Source: Astragalus membranaceus
Taxonomy: Eukaryota; Streptophyta; Magnoliopsida; Fabales; Fabaceae
DNA length: 64,000 nucleotides
Direction of reading: 5' to 3'
Assembly (NCBI GenBank): GCA_039519185.1
Contig: CM076846.1
Span: 223,622,659-223,686,658, forward strand
The translations under genes and the position numbers were made by a program. A model generated the notes under the pieces. It did not search any database. It was not told where the DNA came from and saw nothing but the letters and a program-made list of their open reading frames with translations. How positions within the stretch are numbered: position 1 is the stretch's first letter; each line of letters starts with the position of its first letter. This document shows, piece after piece, positions 53,751 to 63,765 of this stretch.

Positions 53751-54881
53751 TTCTCCCCCTTTTTGATGATGACAAAACATTTACTCATCTCAAGGTGGGA
53801 GGTTAGTTCAAACAGATAATGCATATATATGATACTCCCCCTATCACGATGCTCCCCCTGACTTATTGACTAGATGCATAATATGCAAGTTCTATATGCT
53901 TCATATGCAACCCTATATTTCTCTCCCCCTTTTTGTCATGATCAAAGAGGGTCGATATATGATAAAGTTTGCGAATCGAATGTCGCAGCTATTTGACAAG
54001 GTAAAAGAGCCATTGCTGATTTGTAAGTGATCATCAAAACTTGAAGAAAAACATATTTGAGACCATGAAGAGAATATTTTATCAAACATAGGTAAAGGCT
54101 AATTATGAGTCTCAAACACTCTGAAGTAGTTGTTTTAAGCTTTATACATTTCATGCTGCTTAGTTTGAAAGTTGGTGATGGCAGCCTGAATATGGGAGAA
54201 AAATTATTTTAGGTAAACAACGATTGTGAGCATGTATTTTTCGAAAAATACCAGTGCTAGCAGTTGATTGTAAAATAGATTTCAGGAAAAAAAAAATAAC
54301 ACTTTAACTGCAGAAATTCACAAGTCACAATTTTCACTTAAATTCACATTTCTTTAAAAAATCACTTTGAAAAACATTTAATTGAAACCTCATTTGAATA
54401 AGTGAAGAACCAGGTTTTCTTTTGCAATGGATTTGTGAAAATATCAACTAGCTGATTTTGACGATTCAACTAACTCAATCACATTATTGCCTTTCTAACC
54501 ATAACCTCTAAGAAGGTGATGTATAATTTCTATATGATCAGTCCTAGAGGGTTGACCAGAATACTTTTGTTGATTCCTGTTATTCTAATCATGCCTTATA
54601 GATATTGTTCTTAATGATGCATGAAATTAGTCTCTGTTTCACTAGTCACATATTTGACTTAATAAACTATTCTTAAGCACATTTTCAAAATAGAGGTGAA
54701 TAAAATTTTTAACCAATCTGACCTTTAACCGGTGATTCTTCCTCTATTTATCACAAGTCACATGACGGCTTTTTTCGGGGGTGAGTGTTAAGAACTTTAT
54801 CGCGTCTCCGGTCATGCGCTTCGAGTCTTTGCTGTCAAGGTATCAATCTGCCCCCATACCTTGAAGCATACCTGCAAAGAT
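53751..54881 (-). pseudogene. Internal remnant of complex B with RNase H tail
   Basis: Begins next to LTR-b with a polypurine tract (minus AAAAAGGGGGAGAA). At about 54390-54550 the minus strand shows scraps of a copia RNase H C-terminus (IELVESS, NQLVDIFTNPL, HHLLRGYG) with stops and frameshifts. Protease, integrase and reverse transcriptase are missing. Confidence 0.65.
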
Positions 54882-56561
54882 CTAAAACAAGGTTCTCGGT
54901 ACCCAAATCTCTTTGGGTCCTTGTAGGTTAGTGTTTGGTATGGTTCCTTTGGGAACCCACACCTTTTTCATATTTAGTTTACCTCTTGCCCTGCAAACAG
55001 AAGCTGTATGTCCAGGTTTACCACAATAATAACATCTAATATAAGGTCTAGTGGAAAACTTAGGTCTATGATGCATATGTCTTTTCTCAAAATTATTTCT
55101 TGGAACCTTAGGATGTACATGTTCTAATTTGGACATTTTGCCTATTGTACATTCAAGCTCATTGATTTTCTTTTCATGTTCTATACACTTATCACATACA
55201 TAATTTTCCTTGAAGTAAACAAGATCATCATTTTCTTTTCTAAGCTCTAATTTTTCTTTAGTTAAAGTAGTGATATCATTTTCAAGATGAGTGATAACTT
55301 TCTTAGATTTGCTTAGAGCTTTAGCTAATTTTGAAGATTTATCATGTAATTCAGTAAAGGCTTCATATAGTTCATCATATGCATCTTGTAAAGAATCAGA
55401 GTTAGAGCTTACCTCACTTTCGGATTCACCTTCACTTTCGTGGTTGGCCATAAGAGCAACATGAGCTTTTTCGCTTTCTGAACCATCTGAACTGCTTGTG
55501 TCATTGTCGTCCCACGCTACGTAGGCTTTCCTTCTTTCGTTTTCTTTGAATGTCTTCTTTTCGAATTTGGATCCCTTTTTCTGTAGATTAGGGCATTCCA
55601 TCTTCATATGCCCGGGTTTCCCACATTCATAGCAAATAAGAGGACCGGATGAGCTTTCTTTCCTTTTGGTGTTGAAGTTCCTTTTAGAGTGGTTTTTCTG
55701 TTTCAAAAACCGTTTGAACCCTCGAACCATGAGAGCCATGCTTTCCTCATTTTCATCATCCTCATTGTCTGAATCTTTGCTCTCACACAGTTGACTTGAA
55801 CTAGATGCTTTCAGTGCCAAGCTGTTCTTTTTCTTATCATTATTTTCGTGCTCAGCCAGACGGGTGAGCTCTAGTTCATGCTCTTGGAGTTTACCAAATA
55901 GAGTAGCAAGAGTCATAGTAGCCAAATTTCTTGACTCAGCTATAGCAGTAACCTTGGGTTGCCATTCTCTATTCAGACATCTCAGAACTTTGTTGATTAG
56001 ATCCTCTGTAGGGAATGACTTTCCCAACAAGCTTAACTGATTCACTATGTGAGTAAACCTTTTCTGCATTTCTGGTATTGTTTCACCTGTATTCATTCTA
56101 AACAATTCGTACTCTCTGGTAAGAGTATTTGTTCTTGCCCTTTTCACTTCACTTGTACCCTCATGAGTAACTTGGAGATTATCCCACATTTCTTGGGCAG
56201 ATTTACAGTTTGAAACTCGAAAAAATTCATCAGCACTCAAAGCAGAAGTAATAATATTTTTAGCACGTAAATTAAGTTGCACTTTTCTTTTCTCATCATC
56301 AGACCATTCATTTCTACTTTTTATTGTAAGAATACCATCTACTATGTGTGTGGGGACGAAAGGTCCTTTTTCCACAGCATCCCAAACATCTAAGTCTACC
56401 CCTTCAATAAAAATTCTCATTCTTTCTTTCCAATATGCATAGTCTTCTCCGTTGAATCCCGGAGGACGGAAAAGAGATGCACCCTCTTGCGTAGACCAAC
56501 CTGAAGCCATTTCTCTTGAAGCTGCTAGGCCCTTTATACAAGAGTCTAGCTCTGATACCAC
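54882..56561 (-). CDS. Gag polyprotein of complex B, full length (559 aa)
   Basis: Structural nucleocapsid protein of a SIRE/Maximus-like copia element. A DUF4219-type head (FNGEDYAYWKERM), a UBN2-like capsid core (EMWDNLQVTHEGTSEVK ... FTHIVNQLSLLG), a CCHC zinc knuckle CYECGKPGHMKMEC near residue 310, an acidic linker with Ser/Glu runs, a coiled-coil-like Lys/Glu segment (430-480), a second CCHC CYYCGKPGHTASVC near 515, and the typical IWVP tail. The frame is open throughout. It starts next to the primer-binding site. With no pol, particles would need enzymes from another element. Confidence 0.9.
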   Translation of the reverse strand: MVSELDSCIKGLAASREMASGWSTQEGASLFRPPGFNGEDYAYWKERMRIFIEGVDLDVWDAVEKGPFVPTHIVDGILTIKSRNEWSDDEKRKVQLNLRAKNIITSALSADEFFRVSNCKSAQEMWDNLQVTHEGTSEVKRARTNTLTREYELFRMNTGETIPEMQKRFTHIVNQLSLLGKSFPTEDLINKVLRCLNREWQPKVTAIAESRNLATMTLATLFGKLQEHELELTRLAEHENNDKKKNSLALKASSSSQLCESKDSDNEDDENEESMALMVRGFKRFLKQKNHSKRNFNTKRKESSSGPLICYECGKPGHMKMECPNLQKKGSKFEKKTFKENERRKAYVAWDDNDTSSSDGSESEKAHVALMANHESEGESESEVSSNSDSLQDAYDELYEAFTELHDKSSKLAKALSKSKKVITHLENDITTLTKEKLELRKENDDLVYFKENYVCDKCIEHEKKINELECTIGKMSKLEHVHPKVPRNNFEKRHMHHRPKFSTRPYIRCYYCGKPGHTASVCRARGKLNMKKVWVPKGTIPNTNLQGPKEIWVPRTLF

Positions 56562-56562
56562 T

Positions 56563-58026
56563 TGTTACCAAGTGGCTTCAGTCTCAAGAGGGGGGTGAAT
56601 TGAGATTTAAAACTTTTCAGATCTTTTGAAAATGTTTTTCCCCTTTTCAATGACTTAGATCAATTTTCGCGCAGGTTAAGTGGAAGCGAAGGAATTAGAA
56701 TATAAAGCAGTAAAGCAGTATAATAGTAAAGCAGGAAAGCAGTAAAGCACGCATAGATTTATCCTGGTTCGGTCACCTCCTAGTGACCTACGTCCAGTCC
56801 TCACACCCTTGTGAGATTTTCCACTAAAACAACAACAAGGCTTACAGGTGCCTTGGAAAACCTTTACAGACTCAGGCACTCTCCTCCTAGGATACCCCAC
56901 CTATAGAGAGCCCTCAGATCTAATATATCAATAACAAGAGATACCCCACCCCTGTTACAATCAACTGCCCTAGAAAGATACCCCACTTCCTAGTACATGC
57001 AGCTACCCTAGAGAGATACCCCACTCCCTAGAACAAAACACAACAATTAAATAATAAACAATTGTAAATGCAGAAATACCTCTAATGAAGGCAGATATTA
57101 CAACTTGAAGGACGCAACCCCAACTAACTCTTAGCAACAGATCAGCTCAGACAGACCAACGGTACGTGACGAGCAAAAGTAAAAGCGTAAAGAGTTTTTC
57201 TCAAAAGTTCTCTGATTCGTGAAATGGGTTGTGTTGTGAAAATGAACGTGAAGCACTGCCTATTTATAGGCTATGAGGAAATTAAGTTTACGTTGAAAAT
57301 CTTGTAGGAATCGATTCTTTGTTGAATGCATTTGATCTAGGAATCGATTTATTTAAGTGAGGAATCGATTTATTTTTGTTTGAAAAATAGATACAATCGA
57401 TTCTTGAGTACCCTGGAGAGCTAGGAATCGATTCTATACTTAGTGAAAATATGTATGAATCGATTCTCAGCTTGCCTGAGACATGTGGGAATCGATTCTC
57501 AGTTAAGTGCAAAAGAGTGGGAATCGATTCTTCCCTTAAAATTGTTTGGCTCAGAAATCGATTTATGTACTGAAAATACATGACCTGACAATCGATTCTT
57601 CCTTTTCTGTTTTTACCTGAAAATCGATTTTGATGTATGTTTATGCATGAGGAAATCGATTTTATGTTTTTAAAGATGATAGGTATGTTTACGTAAGTAT
57701 GCATGCATCTTTGAAAAACTTGTGAGTGTGTGAGACTTTGAGATACGAGCTGACCTTTGAAAGAGCTTACACTTTTTCCTAAGACACACCCAAACCCTAA
57801 GGACTACCCTTATATTTAAGGACTACCCTTAAACTTGAATCTTCAATTCTTGAGCTTGTTTGTCTTGGATTGTGACTTTGATACTTTGTCACTTTCATTA
57901 ACTTTGGCCATCAACTTTGGCTTTGGCCTTTTTACTATTATCAACTTTAGCTTTTGTCTTTTTCATCATCAAAACCTCTAAACCACTTCATCATCAAAAC
58001 TTAGCCTGCAACACAAGATATCTACA
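56563..58026 (-). repeat. LTR-c of complex B (1464 bp, 5' LTR)
   Basis: Nearly identical to LTR-b; one visible insertion (TATGTTTATG versus TATGTTATG) and a C/T change near the end. Same TATA box and 12 AATCGATT motifs. Confidence 0.92.
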
Positions 58027-58031
58027 CCTTA

Positions 58032-60512
58032 CCGTTGTAATAACGATTCTCTATTTTTGCAATAGCCGCGGTACTGTCGCAGTGGATCAACACAGCTAGC
58101 ATCGGTTTTTCCCATAAGGGAATCTCTACTAGTAGGCATCTTAACCAGCTAGCTTCTTCACTAGCTGTCGCAAGTGCTATCATTTCAGACTCCATAGTGG
58201 ACTGAGCCAAAATGGTCTATTTCTTAGATTTCCAGGAGACAGCACCACCTGCTAAATATATAGCACTAGTTGCTTTGGAATCATCTGACAGAGTGTTCCA
58301 ATCAGCATCACTGTACCCTTCAAGTACAGCAGGAAATCTCTGATAGTGTAATCCTAGATTCATGGTCCTTTTAAGGTATCTCATGACTCTTTCAATATCG
58401 TGTCAATGCTCGATACTAGGTCGACTAGTAAACCTGCACAACAGCCCCTCAACATAGCCAATGTCGGGTCTGGTACAATCAGTGGCATACCTAAGACTGC
58501 CAATGATGCTCGCATATTCAGTTTGTCTTACACTGTCACCAATGTTCTTAAAGAGCTTGACACTTGGATCATATGGTGAACATGCAGGTTTACAATCAAA
58601 ATAATTGTATTTCTTTTTAAGATCTTCTCAATATAATGAGATTGATCCAAAGAAATTCCTTTCTCAGACCTAGTGATCATAATACCGAGGATTATACTAG
58701 CTTCTCCGAGGTCTTTCATATCAAAGTTGTTGCACAACAATGATTTCACTTTATTTACAGCATGAATGTTTGATCCAAATATGAGTAGGTCGTCTACATA
58801 GAGACATATGATAGTGCAAATGTCATTCTCAGTTTTGTAATAAATGCATTTGTCACTTTCATTCACTTTAAACTCATTCGATATAACCAAATTATCAAAC
58901 TTCTCATGCCATTGTTTGGGAGCTTGTTTGAGACCATACAGAGACTTGTCCAACTTACAGACCTTATGTTCTTGCCCATGGACTACAAAACCTTCAGGTT
59001 GCTCCATATAGATTTCTTCTTCTAATTCGCCATTTAAAAAAGTGGTTTTTACATCCATTTGGTGTACTTCTAAATTATAAATAGAGGCCAGTGAAATTAG
59101 TACCCTTATGGATGTAATTCTAGTAACAGGCGAATATGTATCGAAGAAATCTATGTTCTCTCTTTGTCTAAAACCTTTGGCTGCAAAGCGAGCCTTGTAT
59201 TTATCAACAGTGTTGTCAGGTTTTAGTTTCTTTTTCAGAATCCATTTACAACCAATGGGTTTGCAACCAGGAGGCAAGTCCACTAAGTGTCATGTCTTGT
59301 TAGACTCTAGAGAACCCATCTCATCATTTATGGCTTCTTGCCACAAATCAGCATCCAATGAAGACAGAGCTTCTTGAAGGCTAGTAGGATCCTCCTCTAA
59401 TGTATATACCGTATAGTCAGGTCCATAGTCTTTAGCAACACGTGCTCTCTTACCTCTTCGAGACTCCATTTCCCTTTCTACGTTATTTTCAACGCTCCTG
59501 GGCACAAAAAGCTTACCATTTCCGGTGCCCCCACTATTTCTTGATTTAAAGGGAAATTTATTTTCATAAAAGTCAACATCGTTTGACTCAATGATCACTT
59601 TTGCATTCAGGTCATAAAACCTGTATGCTTTGCTATTTACTGCATAACCAATGAATACACATTCATAGGCCCTACTTGCAAGTTTGACTCTTTTTGGGTC
59701 TGGGATCCTGCATAGGCTAGACATCCCCAAGTTCGAAAATAAGACACATTTGGTTGTCTTTTCTTTATCATTTCATAAGGAGAAATTTTATTCCTAGACT
59801 TAGGAACTCTGTTCAGTACATAACATACAGTTAGTAAAATTCCCCCCACCAGTGAGTTGCAGCGCCAGAATTAAGCATAATAGCAACAGTCAATTCGGTA
59901 AGAGTTCTATTTTTCCTTTCTGCTTTACCATTCATTTCAGGTGAATATGGTGCAGTTGTTTCATTATTGATTCCATTCAACTTATAAAAGTCATTAAATA
60001 ACTGGGAATCATACTCTGTTCCTCTATCACTTCGAAAACGCTTTATCTTTTTCCCAAATTGATTTTCAGTTTCCTTTACAATAATTTTGAGCATGTCAAG
60101 CGCTTCACTTTTATTTTTCATAATATATACAAAGGTGTAGTCTGAGCAATTGTCAATAAAAGTGATAAAATAGCGTTTACCATTTCTGGTCAAAGTTCCG
60201 TCTAGTTCGCAAATATCAGAGTGTATCAAATCTAGCGGCTTCGATTCTCTAATGACGGATTTGTGAGATGCTTTTGTAATTTTGGCTTGACTACAAAATT
60301 TGCATTTATGAAAATCATTTAACGATAGTTTGGGAATTATTCCTAAATTGCTCATGTTAGAAATAACGCGTTTATTGACATGACATAAACGAGAGTGCCA
60401 AATATTAAAATCACACAACATATAAGCAGAAGGAAAAACTTTATTGATTTCAACATTCAATTTGAACATGTCATCAGTGGCGTACCCTTTCCCAACAAAA
60501 ATACCATTTTAG
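58032..60512 (-). pseudogene. Copia A pol (protease end, integrase, reverse transcriptase, RNase H start), broken
   Basis: Minus-strand blocks in order: GAG-pre-integrase (WHSRLCHVNKRV ... CKFCSQAK); integrase core with HSDICE, DRGTEYDS and APYSPEMNGKAERKNR (60469-59831); integrase tail (59849-59290); reverse transcriptase (59283-58528) with KWILKKKLKPD, VHQMDVKTTFLNG, LYGLKQAPKQWHEKF and catalytic YVDDLLIFG; RNase H start (AQSTMESEMIALATASEEASWL, CDSTAAIAK) up to the element B junction. At least four frame breaks separate them (near 60500, 59840, 59290 and 58550), and a stop precedes the RNase H piece. It cannot make an active polyprotein. Confidence 0.9.
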
Positions 60513-61751
60513 TCAAGGTATACAAATCCCCTTCAATAGTCTGAGTAAACCCTCCTTATTCAGAAGAAAGCCAGAAACTAGATTCTTCCTTATCTCTGGA
60601 GTGTGCATCACATCCTTCAAGATTAGAGTCTTTCTAGAAGTGAACTTCAACTCAACATCTCCAATACCTGCAACAATAGTGGTGTGAGCATCGCCCAACA
60701 ACACTTTCTTGTCATCAACTGCCTTGTATGTTTTAAACATAGCACGGTTATTGCATATGTGGCGAGAGGAGCCAGTATCATTCCACCAGTCATCAGATCC
60801 ACCAACCATGTTGATTTCGGAAATCATAGCAGTAAAGTTCTGCTCTTCAGACAGGTTAGCCTGCGGAGCAGGATTAGGCCTGTTCCTACACTTGCGTGCC
60901 ATATGACCTGGTCTCCCACAATTGTAACAAGTGAATGAAGGAGTAGCATCATTCTTAGGTTGTGGTGGTGGTTGAGGCTTAGCATTTGGGGACTTTGGAG
61001 TGTTCCCATTCTTGTTGTTGCGGTTCTTTTGAATCTGATTACGGTTCTGATTCTTGAAAGGTTTGCTAGTTGGCTTCAGAACTGCTCCTGCTCTCTTGTT
61101 TGAAACAAACAAGAGTTCATCTTTCTGATCTTGCTTCCGAGCTTCCTCCTCAATTCGGAGTCGAGTAATCAAACTTTCCAAAGAAAACTCTTTGGACTTG
61201 TGTCTGAGAGAATTCTTGAAATCCTTCCAAGTAGGAGGAAGTTTGTCAATAATAACAGCTACTTGAAATTGTTCATCTAAGGCCATGCCTTCAGAGATAA
61301 TTTCATGAGCTATTTTCTGTATCTCATGTGACTGAGTCTCTACAGATTTGTCATATGTCATTTTGTAGTTGAGGTAACGGCTCACAACATATTTTTTAGT
61401 ACCTGCTTCCTCAGTGTCATATTTCTTTTTCAGAGCATTCCAAACCTCCTTGGCGGACTTACAGGGGCTGTGATAATCATAAAGATCATCACTTAGTCCA
61501 TTCAGAATAAAATTCTTACAAAGATAGTCATGCTCGTTCCATAGTATTATCTCTTTGACTGTTTTAGCCCGTGCTTCCTGTTCTGCTGTTTCATCTACCA
61601 CTGGAATCTCATCAGTCAAGACATTAGCAACCTTTTTCACAGTTAAGAAAAATTCCATCTTTTGTTGCCAACGTTTGAAGTGAGATCCCTCAAACCGAAA
61701 CGGTTTATTGAAATTAGAAACATTGGGTCCAGTAATCTCTTCGGTAGTCAT
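60513..61751 (-). CDS. Copia A gag plus protease start (412 codons)
   Basis: Starts MTTEEITGPNVSNFNKP just inside the 5' LTR. Gag core of the UBN2 type (FRFEGSHFKRWQQKMEFFL ... EVWNALKKKYDTEE ... FQVAVIIDKLPPTW). A single CCHC knuckle CYNCGRPGHMARKC near 277-290. Then the aspartic-protease motif NDTGSSRH near 330. The frame shifts at KEG near 60550 by an apparent one-base loss and ends at 60513, so it is detached from pol. Confidence 0.88.
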   Translation of the reverse strand: MTTEEITGPNVSNFNKPFRFEGSHFKRWQQKMEFFLTVKKVANVLTDEIPVVDETAEQEARAKTVKEIILWNEHDYLCKNFILNGLSDDLYDYHSPCKSAKEVWNALKKKYDTEEAGTKKYVVSRYLNYKMTYDKSVETQSHEIQKIAHEIISEGMALDEQFQVAVIIDKLPPTWKDFKNSLRHKSKEFSLESLITRLRIEEEARKQDQKDELLFVSNKRAGAVLKPTSKPFKNQNRNQIQKNRNNKNGNTPKSPNAKPQPPPQPKNDATPSFTCYNCGRPGHMARKCRNRPNPAPQANLSEEQNFTAMISEINMVGGSDDWWNDTGSSRHICNNRAMFKTYKAVDDKKVLLGDAHTTIVAGIGDVELKFTSRKTLILKDVMHTPEIRKNLVSGFLLNKEGLLRLLKGICIP

Positions 61752-61779
61752 GGATGAAAAAACGTCTTAAAAATGTTTT

Positions 61780-62535
61780 TGAGTTTTCGAAAATTGTACC
61801 GAAGAAATTACCGGGATGAGTCGCGGACTAGGTCGCTCTCTTTAAGACGTTTCGCGGCACTGCTCGAAGGTGCAAGCAGACTATCAACCACAACGCCCCC
61901 AGGATAAAACAGTCCAATAACGATTATCACTGCACAGTGAATAATCGCTCAAGAAATACACCTCAATATGGTCAATAACCACTCTGAAATATAGCACGTA
62001 GGCCACTTAAGAATATGGTTCGTAGGCCAAGGAGTAGAAGAGAAGAAAATTTCGAGAGAGGAGAAAGAGCTTGAGGTATGATTTAACGTCAAGCGGTGTC
62101 TGGAATGAAGTGAGGGAGGGACCTATTTATAGGCTTCAAATCCAACTTGATGCGCAAGTATCAGCGGATAAGAACGAAGTGCTTGCGCTGCAAGTCAATA
62201 ACGGATAAGAATGGTCACAAACGACTCTATCAGATACGCAACGGTTAGTTCGTCGTATCTAGTCGGTTCAACGAATCTGGACAAGCAACGCACCAAAAAT
62301 AAAGTAATTAATTATTTTCGCAAAAAAGAAATTTACACGTCACAAGCCAAGCCCGGTCGGGCAGACGGAGGCGGCGCGTGTGTGGTGGTCAATTAATGTG
62401 CGTGTTTTCCGTTTACAAAACTGGGTACCCTTCGGGCCCCAATCCAAATGAGTGAATTCCTCACTTATAAGCATTCTTCAAGTGCCTATTCCAAGCAATG
62501 TGGGACTTTTTCAATTCACCACGAATGTTCCAACA
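61780..62535 (-). repeat. 5' LTR of copia element A
   Basis: Minus strand begins TGTTGGAACATT and contains GCCTATAAATAGG (near 62138) and a leader. Compared with the 3' LTR it has indels near 62222-62250 and 62338-62375. Confidence 0.87.
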
Positions 62536-63177
62536 GAACTTCAATATAGTTTTTATTTACTATTTTGACATAAGGTATATGGGGCTAACTTCTATTGTGA
62601 AGGGATGAACCCCTCTGTAACTTTTATTGTGAAGTTGAAATCCTCTCTTTTTTCTTCATTTGTATTATTTGCTGGTCCTCAATTTTCCGCTTCTTTTAAT
62701 TGGCAGGGAATACCATATCGTGGTGGAGGCAGACACGCCAATGGTTATGAGGAGAGCCATTGTACGTAGGTATCTCTTTGCTGGTCCTCAATTTTCCGCT
62801 TCTTTTTCCGTTTATATACATTCTTATCTAAGATGTATATAAACGGAAAACCTCTTTCTTTCCATCATACAAAATTCAGTGCACGTTCAGGCAAATTTAA
62901 ATTCCTTTCATTAGCTTATGTCTGTGTTATCCTATTTATAATCCTAATTTTTATTTGACTTTCATAGGATAATTTGAGGAATATTTGAAGGGTGATTTCA
63001 GATCCAACTAATCATCATCTTTTAAAGGGTGATTTCAGATCCAACTAGTCATCATCTTCCTAATGTTAAAGTCTTTAAAAGATATGGTGATTTCAGATCC
63101 AACTAGTCATCATCTTCCTAGTGGAATCAGGATTCTGTTACAATACGTGTCCTAGGCATGTGCTCAGCATGCTTCAA
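62536..63177. other. Non-coding; short direct repeats and a hairpin
   Basis: A 27-bp direct repeat TGCTGGTCCTCAATTTTCCG lies at 62671 and 62781. A hairpin CCGTTTATATACAT...ATGTATATAAACGG lies at about 62809-62848. Three copies of GGTGATTTCAGATCCAACTA lie near 62990, 63028 and 63087. A splice-flanked RGG-like stretch at 62705-62767 might be an exon scrap but is too short to call. Confidence 0.5.
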
Positions 63178-63765
63178 TTAATAATAGTAAAAAGTGGTAA
63201 AGTAAAAACTTACTAAATGAAAATCAACATGTATACCAGCTGTGGGTGGTAGTTCTAGCTTATAGGAAACCTCGCCAATCCTGTCAAGGACCTTAAAAGG
63301 ACCAAAATACTTAGGGTTGAGTTTGTGAAATGATTGTTGCCGAGCAGTTACATGCTTATATGGCTGCAACTTAAGAAAGACATAATCTCCAATAGCAAAA
63401 TGCCTCCCAGTTCTTCTTTTGTTGGCTTGCTGAGCCATTCTATTCTGAGCTCCCAGGAGGTGGAATTGCAGCAGCTTGACCACAAATTCTCTAGCAGCAA
63501 GAGTACGATCAACTTCATGGTTTGGTGACTCACCAGGTAGATAGGGCAAATGGATAGGAGGACTCTTCCCATAGACAACTTCATAAGGGCTTGTCTGGAT
63601 TGATGAATGATAATGAGTATTATACCACCATTCAGCAAGGGGAATCTATTTAGACCAACTAGAGGGCTTGTCAAAGCACATACACCTGAGATACATCTCC
63701 AAGCACTTGTTCACAACCTCAGTTTGGCCATCACTCTGAGGGTGATAAGTGGTGTGGCAAAATAT
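63178..63765 (-). pseudogene. Ty3-gypsy integrase C-terminal fragment
   Basis: Minus strand from about 63765: TYHPQSDGQTEVVNKCLEMY, SWSK, a stop (63648-63646) where the family has Trp, AEWWYNTHYHSSIQTSPYE, PYLPGESPNHEVDRTL, and the integrase tail (AQNRMAQQANKRR, VFLKLQPYKH, LNPKYFGPFKVLDRIGEVSYKLELP). It ends at 63178 soon after GIHVDFH, where the family reads HPVFHVS. The integrase catalytic core and reverse transcriptase are missing, because a different repeat starts at about 63766. Confidence 0.88.

Larger units (their letters stand above)
50806..58026 (-). mobile_element. Copia-type (SIRE-like) complex B: three LTRs, two gag regions, 7221 bp
   Basis: The whole block is flanked by one 5-bp duplication CCTTA (50801-50805, 58027-58031), so it sits at a single insertion site. 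On + order: truncated LTR-a (50806-50992), gag (50993-52286), primer-binding site, LTR-b (52288-53750), polypurine tract, short internal region with full gag (54882-56561), primer-binding site, LTR-c (56563-58026). Primer sites TGGTATCAGAGC (minus) match initiator tRNA-Met. Almost all of pol is absent, so it depends on a helper. LTR-b and LTR-c differ by about one indel and very few substitutions, so it is young. Confidence 0.92.
49347..62535 (-). mobile_element. Ty1-copia retrotransposon A, interrupted by element B
   Basis: LTRs at 49347-50095 and 61780-62535 in the same orientation. Order on the minus strand: 5' LTR, gag, protease, integrase, reverse transcriptase, RNase H, 3' LTR. RNase H is split by a 7.2-kb insertion (50806-58026) with its 5-bp duplication. 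Without the insertion it would be about 6.0 kb. A polypurine tract (GGGGGAT on minus) adjoins the 3' LTR at about 50096. The LTRs differ by substitutions and several indels, so it is older than element B. The 5-bp flanks do not match, so the outer ends may be off by a few bases. Confidence 0.88.

Noticed and set aside
62705..62767. Small RGG-type exon (GIPYRGGGRHANGYEESH) between splice-like sites
   Set aside because: Too short, no partner exons in the window; could be chance.
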